From: Trichostrongylus colubriformis
Lineage: Eukaryota; Nematoda; Chromadorea; Rhabditida; Trichostrongylidae
Assembly: GCA_963978905.1 (NCBI GenBank)
Contig: OZ022256.1
Location: 34,001,426 to 34,065,425, forward strand
Direction: 5' to 3'
DNA length: 64,000 bases
Positions 33,257 to 45,660 of the stretch are shown piece by piece (position 1 is the stretch's first letter; each line of letters begins with the position of its first letter). The notes under the pieces are model-generated. The model was not told the origin of the DNA. It was given only the letters and a program-made list of their open reading frames with translations, and did not search any database. The position numbers and the translations under genes were made by a program.

Positions 33257-35215
33257 TTGAAGGATTCAGCACTCTATCTTAGTGCATATTCCTTTAATTC
33301 CTATTTGGCTACGCCAGAAACCATTTATGAAGCTCTTTTTCCGTTTTTATTTTTTGACAACTTTTCGTTCGTGCCGCTTTACACGATGCGAAGATGGCAG
33401 AAGGATGCTGAACCATGTGCAAGGCGTTGGGCTCTGAACAATACACAAACTGCTCCCTGTACAGCATGCACCGTGCACCGTGCTTACCGTAACATAACCC
33501 GAACTCAATGCCTCGCTTAGCTTCCTTACTCTATGCTGTCCACGGTCTATTCCCTCTCCGTTGAGCTCAGCATCCTGGTTAGAATATTCTATTGAACATT
33601 CATTGTATCAGTAATAGTGCAAAGCAACTCTAACTCTGAGGAATTTGCCACTCTGATTTGGGTGGAGGGGGACAGACGCTGGTCTGCTGACTCGTCCTAC
33701 ATGTATGCTTTCGAATAATGACAGAGCTGAAAGGTAAGTGGATGCTTGTTCGGGCCCACTGAACCCAAGGCCATTCTGTGCTAATTCAGCATATTTCCTG
33801 ATCCCTCCTTAGCTCTCATTGTCAATGCCATTGATTCTTGTGACATGCCAAATACACAGCATTGCGGCACAGCTCCTGGCGTTTTGAGGTACTTCAAAGC
33901 ACATAACGCAATGGAAATGAAGTCTTCACAAAGGTCGCGAGCGCCTCCTTGAAGTGCATATAGCAACCATCAAGATGACAAGGGTGCGCGCTTACCAAAT
34001 CGTTGGTCAGTGGATCTTGAGACTGCTTTGACATGAACTGCGCTTCGCCCTCAAGAGAGCGGAGAAAACGATATTCGCTTTCGACATGCATTCAGAATCG
34101 TAGGGATTTTTCGATAAGTGGCTCGCCTACGCAATAACTTATGGAGAGCACTTGGTGTAGAAGGTGGTTTCATCCTCCTTACTCCCTTAGGAAAGCATGG
34201 GCAGGGAACTTTCAGCACCATTATAATTCATAGGATGGGCAAATAGCTGAGCCCTCCACGTTCCGCGTGGTCCTTTGAGGACCCTCTAGGGTAAGAGAAC
34301 ATACGCGATCAATCGACCTAGTGGTGATAGATTAGTGCTGGAAAGCAAGCTAGACAAATAGCTGGCTTACGGAGCCAGCTGCTGAGCAGCTCATTGCTAA
34401 ACGCGTGCCCTATTTCATGCATTGTTGTCATTCCTAGCATAACGAATGACCTCTGTCTGGTTACACTGTTCATTCTGAAGGCACTTAGTCACTTCTAGCG
34501 TTGTATCCGGAAAACACTATCTCCATCGGTTCATCCAAGCTTTTATCTGGGAGAAGGGTTAGGGAGTCTCAACCGAATATTCATTTTGTTATCTGATTGT
34601 CGCTACTGCAAACTTTCACAATAGTACCACCTTCACTTCCTCGGTATTGAACTCTGACTGCATGATACCATGTTTTATTCCAAGGTCGGCTGGAAAGGTC
34701 CCTATGTGGAAAAATATCACGGACCTTAGCGTCGTACTCCGGGTTGCAGGATTTAGGAATTACACAAGAAGAGCAATGGTTTCCTAGACGATACCTGGGA
34801 GTAGCGAAATATAGAGTAAGCAGCTCAGCCACGCCATGTACCTTGCGCGTCACATGGCACTGGTGAGCTGAGGACTACGCATAAGGTATTCTGAACAGGA
34901 CTGGCTCGGCGATGTGTTTTAGCAAAAATAGGATGTGCAATTCTACTGAATTTTCCCTTATGCGGGTGAAATCATCCAGTGGGTTCACCCATTAGTTATA
35001 GTAATCGGAGTTCTGCGACTGCATCCTACGAGTGTGATCCACTATTAGTTTTCGACCCTCTGTCCGCATCATGATAACTTACTGAGCCATCTAGGACTTG
35101 ATAGAAAGACTGTAAGCGTATTCATTCACGCAGTCTTTTTACACAGTTATCCACTCTTTCATCGCTCTAGTCCGACCGGCACTACTCTTCCGACAACCCA
35201 AAAGACCTTCATGCC
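33257..35215. other. No supported feature
   Basis: No recognised gene, RNA or repeat. A minus-strand frame at 34853-34581 and + frame at 33257-33520 are within chance length. Confidence 0.3.
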
Positions 35216-35229
35216 ACTCCAGTGAGCTG

Positions 35230-35600
35230 ACACCTAGTGCGACGGGATGTGTACCTTAATGTCAGGATGCCGCACTGCGGAATGTCGCAAGCGAAGCAAT
35301 GCGGACGAGCTAAATTGTTGGGTCCCGAAGCGATTAGAAGTCAACTGCGTATCGCACTCCTAGCATTACGTTGTAATCGTTTTGAGACCCAACTACCGCG
35401 ACGCGCATAGCTCGCACACACTGTGTCGCACGCCGCTCGCCATCGTGCGGCATCCTGACATTAGGGTACATATCCAGTGCGACGCTAGCACACCGGCTGT
35501 GAATGGCTGCTGGTGTACGTGGTAGGTGTTTATATAAGTAGGAAGTGCTATCACAACGATGAAGTGACCGTAGATTAGATAGGAGATAGTTAAGTACCAC
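35230..35600 (-). repeat. Decayed element with inverted repeat; holds copy 3 of the 8.9-9.3 kb repeat
   Basis: A 42-bp block (gtgcgacgggatgtgtacct, taatgtcaggatgccgcact; 35236-35277) is repeated inverted at 35447-35495 with few mismatches, making a large stem with a loop of about 170 bases. To its right, 35510-35550 is the inverse of the acttcctacttatat-aacac block at 8938 and 9226. Together these look like one old repeat family, with boundaries unclear. Confidence 0.6.
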
Positions 35601-36190
35601 TTGGTATCCCCGTACAATTAGCGGTCGATTTCCCCTATCATCCCCCATCACAACCACTCACTCGCAGACGGACAGACATACAGACCGACATAGTACAAAC
35701 CGACACGCAAAGTTAGGTTCATATAATGGAGGTATAAGCGGGTGTGTAGCGCTATGTCAAAATTTCGCTTTGCTGCGTCGCGCTTGCGGCGCCATCAGCA
35801 CAAATTGCGGCGTTCGATTGGAATCCCGTTCAAGATACAAGAGGCTGGTGCGATGGGGATCTTTTGAAGGAATAGCTGTTTGTCTCTTATCCGAAAAACA
35901 ACTTTTGTAGAAGACACTTCTTTGACCTTGAAAAATACCATTGGATCGAAACAACTGATCCTCAGTAAAAAGCTTCCCTTATTACATTGTTTGCGTTTTC
36001 GAGGTGTTGAAAATAATCCGAAAAAACACTGGTCACATGTGAATTTAGAGGAACTTGTGAATGGAGAGGGCGCCTATTCCTTTTTTTTTTCATGGGAAGG
36101 CCCTTGAAAGCTACCTTTTGTACAACATCTTACTACATGGGGAGTGGAAGTGTAGTGTCGAGTGGCGCGCATTTCCACTCTCTGGTGCAA
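35601..36190. other. No supported gene
   Basis: The stretch 35720-35860 is GC-rich (ctgcgtcgcgcttgcggcgc) unlike its flanks and may be a repeat end, but no second copy is in the window. Confidence 0.3.
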
Positions 36191-36194
36191 GATC

Positions 36195-36450
36195 AAATCT
36201 CTCATCAGCGCTCTCTACCCCCCCCCCCCCCTCACCCTCCACGCCAACCAAGCATTCCATCCCTTCGGGGGCGGTAAACTGATAACAGATCCATGTGGAA
36301 GGATAAATACCTTCACATGTACGTCGGCTGATCCCAGCAAGTCGTAGTATATGCCAAATCGCATTCACCTGTCACCACGATCTGAATGCGACTAGAATGC
36401 GCGGCGCATCTCAACAAGGGATTGATTAATGCCGAAAATTTCATCCTTTT
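36195..36450 (+). repeat. Dispersed repeat, family R, copy 1
   Basis: Shares blocks in order with 59020-59265: atccc-tccg, cagcaagtcgt against attgcaagtcgt, then tcgcattcacctgtcaccac against tcacattcatttgccaccac, then gatctgaatg, gcgcggcgcat, and gattaatgccgaaaat. Contains a C run (about 36213-36227). Noncoding by eye; could be an old SINE-like or MITE sequence. Confidence 0.6.
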
Positions 36451-38155
36451 CCCCACTACATCTTCCGGATATGCGCCAAGCATTTGCAGCTGGTCTAGGT
36501 GCTATCTCTGGGGCTCTCTCCGACAAAATCCAAGTGATGTTTCATATCCAGACGACCCCCGGAGCTATTACTATCCGCTCTCACGCATCAAAGTGCTGAG
36601 CAGTCGCGCTGTGACACCTGATCGTAGTTGTTTGCACTGCTGCGGGTTACAAGCTGACGTGGGACGTCAAGCGGTACGGGATGTTTCGTTGTTTGCCGGG
36701 CAAACACGGTCCCGAGCATTTGTCTGCCCTCATGTCCTCTTCATCTCTTCTGAAGGACCGCGATGGGCTTCATCAGAATTCGCCGGGCCACTGCCGCTTC
36801 CTCCTCTATTCCTTTACGCTCACCTTACATTGAAGACCGCAAATATTGAGCGGCACTTCTACACTGAGTCAAATTTCATATTTGAATAGGTCATCCGTTC
36901 AATTACCTTCGCTAGTGAAATACATTGTACCAGGTGATTAATTGCAAGGACACCCCGGACGACATCAAAGAGAACGCCGGGCAGCAATTCAAAGGGCATG
37001 AAGTTTTATGACCGTTCAAATCTTGAGCTATGACGTCAGATTTTTACGGTCATCCATGTTTGATCTTCCTTTAAAACACTTTTGGAAAGACGTTCGAATA
37101 TACACTGCGAATTTTGCTAATCGCATCAACTGGTGGTCAACGCAAGGTCGCATCAGCTCTCGTATTTCCTAAATTGGAAGTCGGAAACGAGCCTGAAACC
37201 GGATACTTCCTCACCAGAAATTGATACTCGCTTAAGGACTTGCTGGCTAGCTCCTATGATTTATGGCATCAACCAGGGTCGAGGAAAATTCTCAAAAAAA
37301 AACTACTCCCCCCCCCCCACCCCCCTAAATAAGGGAGCTCCATACGATCCTACCCGTTTTTCAGATTCCGCTGTTTCTGAGGTTTATACTCAGCCACTGC
37401 GATTCACCAACGAAATTGAGAACCTCCAGTCAAAAAAAATGAGGCCAATCTCCTTATAGATTAAGAGAAATAGGAACACAACAAAACTCAGTAAGTATAT
37501 TCCAAAACAAGAGCATCTAATAGAAATAAGAGCCTGACAAAATCCAACGCTAATATTCCGAAACGGAAGCTAGTCGACCATGGGTGATGTACTCGTTCAT
37601 TGATGAGAAAGCTCAAAAGTCATGAAAGGCATGCGAGAAAAAATGAAAAACAAGGATATAGACGCTAGAAAATAAATATTAGTCATGTAATACACTCCAC
37701 TGCAATCGTCGCGTCGCTACTGAGCTAGCGACGCGGCGATCAGATGGGGCGCGGCATTTTCACTAAACTAAATTTGGACAGTTTTCGAATACTTGAGGTA
37801 ATACTTAGACCCCATCCTTCGAAGTACTGAGAACTATTATCCAATCTAGTGGCCGCTCGGTCCCTCTAATGGTTGCGTAGTTTTCTATATGGGAATACAG
37901 TCCAGGAAAATTTTTGAAAACTCAGAAGTGCTCCACTTTGATTGGTCATAACTTCCATCAAATTTATGAGTGCAATTTAGTTGTCCGGAATCTGCTATGT
38001 TGCCCTTTTCGAAGAACCTCTTGAACCCTGTCATAACTTCAAAAAGAAGGCAGCTACATTGAAGGAAACCAGTCGAAGAAATTTTTCATCGAAATGACGA
38101 GATCTTTCCACGGATCCCAAAAAAATTATCCTTTATGTCCGAAATGCCTCCAGAT
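36451..38155. other. No supported gene; one strong hairpin
   Basis: A 167-codon + frame (36386-36889) overlaps the end of repeat R and shows no domain, so I do not call it. A hairpin at 37705-37740 (arms atcgtcgcgtcgct) lies in otherwise featureless DNA. Confidence 0.3.
37705..37740. repeat. GC-rich hairpin, 14-bp arms
   Basis: atcgtcgcgtcgct at 37705-37718 pairs with agcgacgcggcgat at 37727-37740 with one mismatch. Confidence 0.85.
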
Positions 38156-38159
38156 CACA

Positions 38160-38482
38160 TCCTTTACTCTCAAAGATCCAACGTGACAGCGACTAGCGTT
38201 AGCTGGCCTCGCTGCAGGATGCGCCATGTATGAGTGTTTCATCCCCATTGTTGGTTATGCTTCCTGTTCCTTCGAATTTTTACCTCAAGATTGAATTGAA
38301 CATCGATTTTGAATTGGACGCGGATAGTCAGTTCTACCACATCTTCCCTTTACACCTTACCTTCAGCCTGAGAGGTTTCGTTGATCACTGCCTACGTCAA
38401 CGAGTACGACCCCCATCCCAGCGGATCAAATACGACCCCCGCTGTCGAAAATTCCTCGACGGAGGCTTGACCCTGGCATCAA
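38160..38482 (+). repeat. Dispersed repeat with conserved unknown reading frame, copy 3 (inverted, partial)
   Basis: The inverse of parts of copies 1 and 2. The + strand reads FYLKIELNIDFELDADSQFY, then YDPRCRKFLDGGLTL near 38430-38470, and the nucleotide end cctcgacggaggcttgaccc matches the copy 1 start (inverse) at 12670-12690. The front part corresponding to the GYWR-PVVVL block is missing. Broken by shifts. Confidence 0.6.
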
Positions 38483-38580
38483 CCCTATCATAATAACTAA
38501 TAACTATCATCCCTATCATAATAACTAATAACTAATCGATAGGGAACTATCATCCCTATCATAATAACTAATAACTAACG
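38483..38580. repeat. Minisatellite, three units of ccctatcataataactaata
   Basis: Near-identical 24-28-base units start at 38483, 38511 and 38554, the third after a 15-base insertion (atcgatagggaactat). Directly abuts the end of the unknown repeat. Confidence 0.9.
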
Positions 38581-38589
38581 ATGAGATTC

Positions 38590-41500
38590 ACTATGTAGGA
38601 AGTTGCTCTTTGGAGATTCACAGATTATGCTCCCTCTGAGACGTTTGACTGTCCAAACGAGAACATTTTCCTCCCACGTCATCGAATTCGTTAAAATTTG
38701 GTGTGGTTATGGGCGTCAGCAGTACGATTCGGTTTGAGCTGTGGTTGAAAGTATTAGCCATCGCTGCTTTGCAGCTCTCATGAGCATACGCCAAAATCTG
38801 CCTCGAACTTTTATGATTTCCTGTGGATCCTCGCACCAAATTATAGCCTCACGTATATGAGACAAGGTTGTGAGGATTTTTCAGGCCGCATAGCACAGCT
38901 TGGGCGGGAATTTATTTTTTTTTTTTGTTGGAACTGCCCTATTACCTTAAATTCACCGGTGCAGTGAGAGGCTGTCCGTCCCCATTCTTCTTCTAGTAGG
39001 GATGTAATGGGAAAGTCCAAAGTTTCATTTCGAGGCTGAATGAAAAATCCATGTGCATGCACTTCAGCGTGCGTTTTCATAACATTTGAAATTGATTTGA
39101 AATGGGGAAATCAAGAAGAATTTGGCACTGTTCGGTAGAATTGTCAAATCTACTTTCTTTAGTTCTATGAGAGTCACTTTCTGACTCCTGCGGATCGATT
39201 ACAGTGAAGTGGTCATGCGTTCATAGGGCTCGAGCAGCAAGAATCAAGTACCCAGGTCAGTGGTGTGTGGCGATCGAGGCAATAGAAACTCATAAGTCAT
39301 TGAGGGACCGAGATTCGGTCCTAATACGCAGAATGAGTCAATTACTGCGAAAACTTACGGAGATCCAAATAGTTTAGTACATGATACACGCGCTTGCGAT
39401 GAAAAACTGCATATGCCTACCGAATCTCTACAAATCGTATGGATACGTGCCAAGTGATCGCCGTGACATAATGGGCGGGGTTATCCGACATGCAAATTGA
39501 TACTAGTCCGGAACTGTTCAAAGCGCAGAATGTGATAGGAACACCGCAAGAAGCAAGGGAAAGAGAAGGAAATCGCTAGCAATAAGGAACGCATCCCCTA
39601 AGAAACAGCTTGAAACTTAGTGCGAGTAATGATTCCTATTATTTTTGAATAATTTTTTTTTGCCTCGAGCTAGTCTGTCTGGTTTTATTAGTGCATCTGT
39701 CGTACTCACTATTTGTTTCGATATACGCACGTATGTAGCCTGTATGTAGCGCGTATACATGTATGGTAATAAATAAACAAATAAGTAAAAAGCCTCTCCA
39801 ATCTGACCTGAGGAATCGCCGACTGTAAGGATAATTTGTATGTGCGTTGTTATTTAGCTACATATGAACATTCTAAGCTAAGAGTGGGCTTTTCTTTCAG
39901 TTCTGCCGCTCAGCGCGAAGAATGCTTCATTGTTCGACATCTGGAAAGAAAGCCGCTCGGGACATTCCCACAGTCGATTCTTTGTGGCCCTTTCCTCTAT
40001 GTTCCCATTATGTTCCCCTCTCCGTCTTTGGAAATCTTCATTTTCCAAGTCGTTGCCGCCTCTTGTTTCGATCCTTCCACTGCATCCACCATCGCTGAAA
40101 GTGAAATTACTAATGGATACAATGCATATTACATGGAAATAGAGGGGGCGAACATGGAGAACCCAATTTTCGTCACCGAAAGCTCATCCATCCTCTCCTC
40201 TTTATAAATAGGGTCATTCATTCGACATGCACGACAAATAACACATTAGCCTTTCGCTTATGATTGACGGTTTTCATTTCGTGTTCGTCGGTCCCATTTT
40301 CGATGGCGTCGTTTTGATGAAATCATGAGGCTTCGGCCAACCTTCAGGGCTCATTTCGAAATTCCCCCTTTCTCCTTGCCTGCGGTCACCCAGAAAAACC
40401 TTGCTAGATGACTCATTGTGCTGAAGTTACTTGCTTCCATATTTGTGCATAAGTTTGAGCCATTTTTGTCATAAAAATTGCAGTCCCGCTGCAAGTAGCA
40501 AGAAGAAGTTGATATGATGTACGGTTTTTGTCGAGGATGCTTCCAGGAATATTTCCATAACCATTTTCCTCTAACCTTGTCATTTGGTGTATTCTTCTGC
40601 ATCCAAAGTGGACAACGCCATACTACGAAAAAAGACGAGGCCAGCCTTTAGAAATCACGCGATCCCCATCAAGCATCGTGGCCTACTGACGCTGGTACTT
40701 TGAATGATTCTTTGCCCTGAACCAGCAATTTAGACGAGGAAATACTTCCTCACCTTGAATATCCTGCGCTCTGTTAGTAGAAAATTTGTTTTTTTTTTGA
40801 TTCCGATGACGTAGAATTGGAATGCAAAAACGCTAATGCATGGTATCTCAGCTCTTTCATTCTTTCCCATTTTCACGTCATCAGGGTACCTCGTGGACCG
40901 GCTTCTTGGTTTTATGTATGGTTGACTGAGCTTTCTGGCTTCGTTGAAGTCGTGTCGCCGTTCTCAGTGTCCTCGAATCAAAACGCATTCAAAATTCTGG
41001 AGTGATTGAGAAAATCGTGGCAATATGTATTTTGAATGGACATTCGGTCAACACGAAGAAATGCGGTAGTTTGAGGACCAGCTATTCATGTCAGCGCTTT
41101 CTTATCCTCCTTTCCTGAACGATTGCGCCAGCAAACGGTTGTGCAATACAAGTAATGCTCGAACTTCCTCCTGGAGATAGGGCTCAAAGTTCGATACAAA
41201 ACTACACGGGTGGTCGCGTCATTAATTGCATCGTAGAAGTAGTTTTCAAAAGCAAGGAACCTCCCGTGATACCTTATTACTACGCGTTCCTATCAATGTT
41301 CCCATTCATGGAGAAACATTACACTGTATGCGATTGACAGTGGAGACCTCCAAATTGCCTCTGCCCGACACCGCGAGTACTTGGAGACAGTAAGAGAAGT
41401 GTTTTAATTTATGGGTTAATATAAAACAGAAGTCCTCTGGCATGCAACAAAGAAACCGAAACAAGGAGTCAAAATTGAGAATCTGTAATCACATTCTCCC

Positions 41501-42690
41501 AGCTGAATTCTGCAACGGACGTGTTTTCTGGTATGTCCCATTACTGACGTATTGATTAGAGCCACATGATCTGTTGTGGTGTGCGGCAATCGCAGCGCAC
41601 AAGTGCTACCTTGTGCGAGGAGAACGACCAGTGTTCTTCCTACACCCTTGGGCCTGTAGGAACCCACACCTAGCCTTTAGCAGCGTTCGCCAAGCACCAA
41701 TTCCTTGGACCCTCTTGTATTCCTTCCCATTTCACATCTTCCACCTTCCTGGGCAGCCACTATCTCCGAGTGTCTTCTTCTCTTGACATGTAAAAATCCG
41801 CTGCTCGCACACATACACCTGCAATCCCTTAAAAAAGGCTTGAGAGATCCTCAAGCAAGTCCTCAATAAGCTGCACAGGGACTCTAAAAATTAATTTGAT
41901 GAAGCATTTGTGCGATTGGTAAATGCCGTAGCAGTATTGTCATCATAAAATAGAATTCGCAGAAGCTACACTATGCCCATCAATGTGTTCGCTATTGCGT
42001 GCTGACCCTAATACATTCGGCAAATAGGATGGAAGCGACGTAGACGAGTTCCTCAGATAAAAACGGTGCCGCGATATCCCCGCTCTTCTGCCCTTTGTCA
42101 CATCACTCCTAGGCACCTCAAATTGTTAAGTTTTGAGCCGCAGTGGAGTTTGAATAAATTTCAGCGCACCCGTCGATCAAAGCTGAGGATCAGCTAGAAG
42201 TGAATCCCAAAGACAACGATGTTCTCCCATCATCACAGAGTCCACTCTCTCTATTTGGGCTCATCTGTTAGGGTGAAACATTCGCTTCAAATTCCATTGA
42301 CACTCAAAAGTCATTGAACAGGCCAATTATGAATTCAACCTACACCATTATTGTGAATGGAAGCGATGATATTATTATATTTACAATCCCAAAAAAGTGA
42401 TCTTGCTGGCTCTTATTCTCTATTCGTCTTACCAGGGCACTGCATATGTATTTTTTACAGTCTCGACCAGTCTGATCTTTTGAAATCCGTCTCTCACAGC
42501 TCACAGCTACTAATTTGGAAAAAACATGCGCGACATTTCCTGAAGTACAATTTACGCCTTTTTTCTATGCATATGATCCTTCCTTCATTTACTCTTCACC
42601 GCTGCAATTGTTGAAATTCCTGGGACTCTTCACACGCCATGGTGTAAAGCTCACTTCAGATTCCGCGTGATTTTACCAAATTGTGAATGT
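38590..42690. other. No supported gene
   Basis: About 4 kb without recognised content. An acceptor-like ctttctttcag at 39899 precedes an open frame to 40207, the only mildly exon-like stretch here, but there is no domain and no convincing donor. Low priority. Confidence 0.3.
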
Positions 42691-42699
42691 GAGCTACTA

Positions 42700-42830
42700 C
42701 GACTCTGCAACATTGCGATTCTGCAATGTCGCAGCATTGCAGAATCGTGGAATACGGGCAGCGTCGCGCAACAACAAAATCCTAAAGTAGCTGAACTCTG
42801 GTATCAGCCTAGGTAACAAGGTAGGATCCG
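42700..42830. repeat. CGATTTTGC-type self-complementary repeat, copy 1
   Basis: Contains a perfect hairpin (cgattctgcaatg at 42716-42728 with its inverse at 42735-42747) and ends with a tatcagcctaggta block. A similar tail and similar TGCGATTTTGCGATT-type arms recur at 43305-43425, 46560-46745 and 60940-61115. Confidence 0.6.
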
Positions 42831-43304
42831 TTGTAATTGGGAATATGAGACACATGTAGTCATATGCGGAATTCGATCTCACCCACCGGACCGCCACAAC
42901 TTTTGCGTGTCCATCGGCGCTCCGCCTGCGTAACGGGCCAGGTGTGTTGATGTAGTGGCTCTCGACCCGCACTCATTAGCCTAAACCGCCGCCATGTTGG
43001 CTTTCGCCCTTCCCTATTGTCCTTTCTCCTCAATACATCCATAACAGATTTGAGAGTCATCTACGCAATGTAGAATTTCACCAAATAAATAGGTCTGTAA
43101 CTGGTTTAATTGAAACGACTAATGAGATGTACGAAAAATGCATTCATGTTGGTTATACTTATGTATTCTTTTTTTCAAATTAGCATAAACCATAAATGCA
43201 TCATCGCTTAAATTATCCGTTTTTTATCAGACGGGTGTTCCCAACAAAACCACTACGGACGATCTAGAATTGCCTACCGTATTTAAATACAGACTTCGAG
43301 TAAC

Positions 43305-43425
43305 TCCAATTTTGCGATTTTGCGATTTCGCAATTACGTAATCCAGTGTTCTGCGACGCCTGTGAAATCCTCTGAAAAATCGCAAAATCGCTGAATTGCG
43401 AATCCCAGCATCAGCCTCAAGTACT
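43305..43425. repeat. CGATTTTGC-type self-complementary repeat, copy 2
   Basis: Arms tgcgattttgcgatttcgca and its approximate inverse aaaaatcgcaaaatcgctga, tail catcagcctcaagta as in copy 1. Confidence 0.6.
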
Positions 43426-43427
43426 GT

Positions 43428-43530
43428 TCAGAGTTCGCGATTCAGGTGAAAGGAAGATATATATCGATCTAGTGGTTCAGGTGAACGCGCGATCACCTGG
43501 GTCGCGAACTATGAGCTATGCCCTAGGCTG
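43428..43530. repeat. Diverged relative of the GATCGCG element at 45.7 kb
   Basis: gttcgcgattcaggtgaaag, then gatatatatcgat, ggttcaggtgaacgcgcgat and gcgaactatgagc echo the ends and units of 45661-45990. Much shorter and decayed. Confidence 0.55.
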
Positions 43531-44696
43531 TGGTCGTACCTTGCTGTTCGTGCACGTCACATCTTGGCAAATCGCAAGGTATAACTTCAGCTTTATGGAT
43601 GTAATCATCAATCACCGCCGATGCTAAGTAGGTGGAATGAACCGCAATGAACCCTTTTATCACCAATCTACTCGATTCAACATCTCTTTTGGATCACGAT
43701 ACCGTTTTTTTTTTGCCTCGTACTATGCATGCCGCCATTGTGCACTCTCATAAGCGCTTGGATTGTGCGCTAATTACAGCTTTCATTGGTTATCGCGGCT
43801 TATAATTACGAGGTAACACCCGCTCATAAGTGACCCCCCGAATTTGGGTGCAATGAAATTGTGCCTTCTCAAGCATTCAATAACACCCAGCTACAAGCCA
43901 GCAATCATTATTTCTCATGAGATTTTCTATCGCAGGGCACTAAAAATCAAGGAGACGTTCCGTCTTTTGTCTGCAATCGCGGACCGTTTCAAGATTTCGA
44001 ATTGCGTGGTTGGCGGTTGTCCTCTTTGTCCTTCTTCGCGCTTCCTTTTATGTTCTCTCCTTCAACTTTTGGTAGCCATTGCAGGCAAAGGCAAGCAGTG
44101 ACACCTTCAAAACTGTTCCAAGCCCTTTTGCTGTGGGGGTTCGTACTGCCACCACTTCGCAGGCTAAGGGCCGTTTTGGCCACGCGGCTCGTTTTCGATT
44201 AAGGGTGCATTTATTTGCTTCTTTTCGCCGTTGCGTTGTTTTACTATGGCCTGTGATGTGTTTGGCTTCCAGGCCAATACTGGCCTCCGGCCTTCGGACA
44301 TTCGCTGCTAGTTATGCCACTTTACGACCTCGTTTTCTCTGTAATTTCAACGCAATTGCCGTATTCCTTTTTCCAATGATCATTCCTTTTACGTTACTTT
44401 GGTTAGAAATACTCGTTAACCTAGATGGGCCGCGATAATTACGCCTTACGCAATAGGAGCCATATTCCACTAATTACTATTTCGCCCACAGTTTTCACTT
44501 CTGCTGAACACTTTCAGGGATTCCGCGATATCGCGGAATCGCATGCAAAATCGCGCCAGACTGCTTTATCCTCTCCATGTTTCGTTATTGAAATTCTTGC
44601 AGATGTAGCTCGCGTGCCTAGTGTTGCGTGATTTCTTTTTCTGTTGAATCGTCTTCTCTCATGGGATTGGTAATTATTGTTGTAAATTTATCTTCA
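43531..44696. other. No supported gene; one perfect palindrome
   Basis: Open frames on both strands around 43850-44630 lack domains. A perfect 22-base palindrome gattccgcgatatcgcggaa-tc lies at 44519-44540 and is followed by sequence resembling the CGATTTTGC-type repeats. Confidence 0.3.
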
Positions 44697-44698
44697 TA

Positions 44699-45377
44699 TT
44701 AGGTTGATCGGAAAGTTTTGATAGGGTTGAGATTTTTTTTATTACTCAGCAAGTAGTGCAGGTTAATCAACAATATAATAACCATCGTTAGTTATAACAT
44801 TGTCCCACCTAAAGAGCAGGTCAGCGATTTTTTTCTCCCAGAATTAGGAGGATTAGGAGTCAAAGAAGTCAGCGACCACTTGTTCAAGGTGACGAAATTG
44901 TTTTTGCTAGGAAAGCCTCAGGGAGCCGGAACAAGTGGTAATCTGAGGGGGCAGTATCAGATGAATAGGTTGCATGTGGAACCGTGTCCCAACCTAACTC
45001 CTCCAATTTTGCACGGGTCTCTTTACCTATGTGAGGGACCCGTGCAAAATTGGAAGAGCTAGGTTGAGACAAGGTTCCACATCCGTTCTATTCCCCTGAT
45101 ATTGTCCCTTCAGATTACCACTTGCTCCGCCCCCCTAAGGCTTCCTTAACAAAAAAAAATTCACCAACTATGACCACCTTGGACAAGTGTCGGTGACTTC
45201 TTTTACTTCTAATCCTCCTAATTCTGGGAGAAGAGAATTGCTGACCTGCCCGTTGGGTGGAACAATGTTATAACTAACGATGTTTATTATATTGTTGATT
45301 AGCCTGCATTACTAGCTGAGTTGTAAAATAAAATAGAAAAAAATCTCAACCCTATCAAAACTTTCCGATCAACCTAA
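44699..45377. mobile_element. Foldback element built from the 3' end of a mariner
   Basis: The ends read TTAGGTTGATCGGAAAGTTT and its inverse, with TA flanks (44697-44698, 45378-45379). The two arms (44699-45019 and 45037-45377) are inverted copies of one another with a 17-base centre. Read outward from the centre, the left arm on the minus strand codes ELGWDTVPHATYSSDTAPSD then YHLFRLPEAFLAKT, the block around the third catalytic aspartate of mariner transposase. The right arm holds the same block, more broken, on the + strand. So the element is an inverted duplication of a mariner's terminal third and carries two outward-facing copies of the same TIR. It codes no complete enzyme and could only move with one supplied in trans. 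Confidence 0.9.
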
Positions 45378-45379
45378 TA

Positions 45380-45660
45380 GTTTCGTACTGGCCGTTAGGT
45401 GATTGTAACATTAGCCTATAATGATCGTTCGAGCCAAATCTTGCACCTTTCGAGCGCAATGTTTGCTACTCCTCCGTTTTCGTTCTACTAGTTGTTCAGC
45501 TGGCAATTCAAGTTGAAGGCATATGGTTACAACATTTTATTGGATAGGACCTGACTGAGCCTGGAGTTCTCGTGTTAGTGAATGGAATACGTCAGCTGTG
45601 GAAGTGAATAATACCATCCTTATCTCGTAGGATGTTCCAGTTTTGCTGTCACAAAAAGCG
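45380..45660. other. Short unassigned spacer
   Basis: Nothing recognised between the foldback and the GATCGCG element. Confidence 0.3.

Noticed and set aside
36386..36889. 167-codon open frame on the + strand
   Set aside because: It begins inside dispersed repeat R and has no domain or splice sites.
39836..40207. Open frame behind a good ctttctttcag acceptor
   Set aside because: No convincing donor, no domain, and two phases are open over the same stretch.
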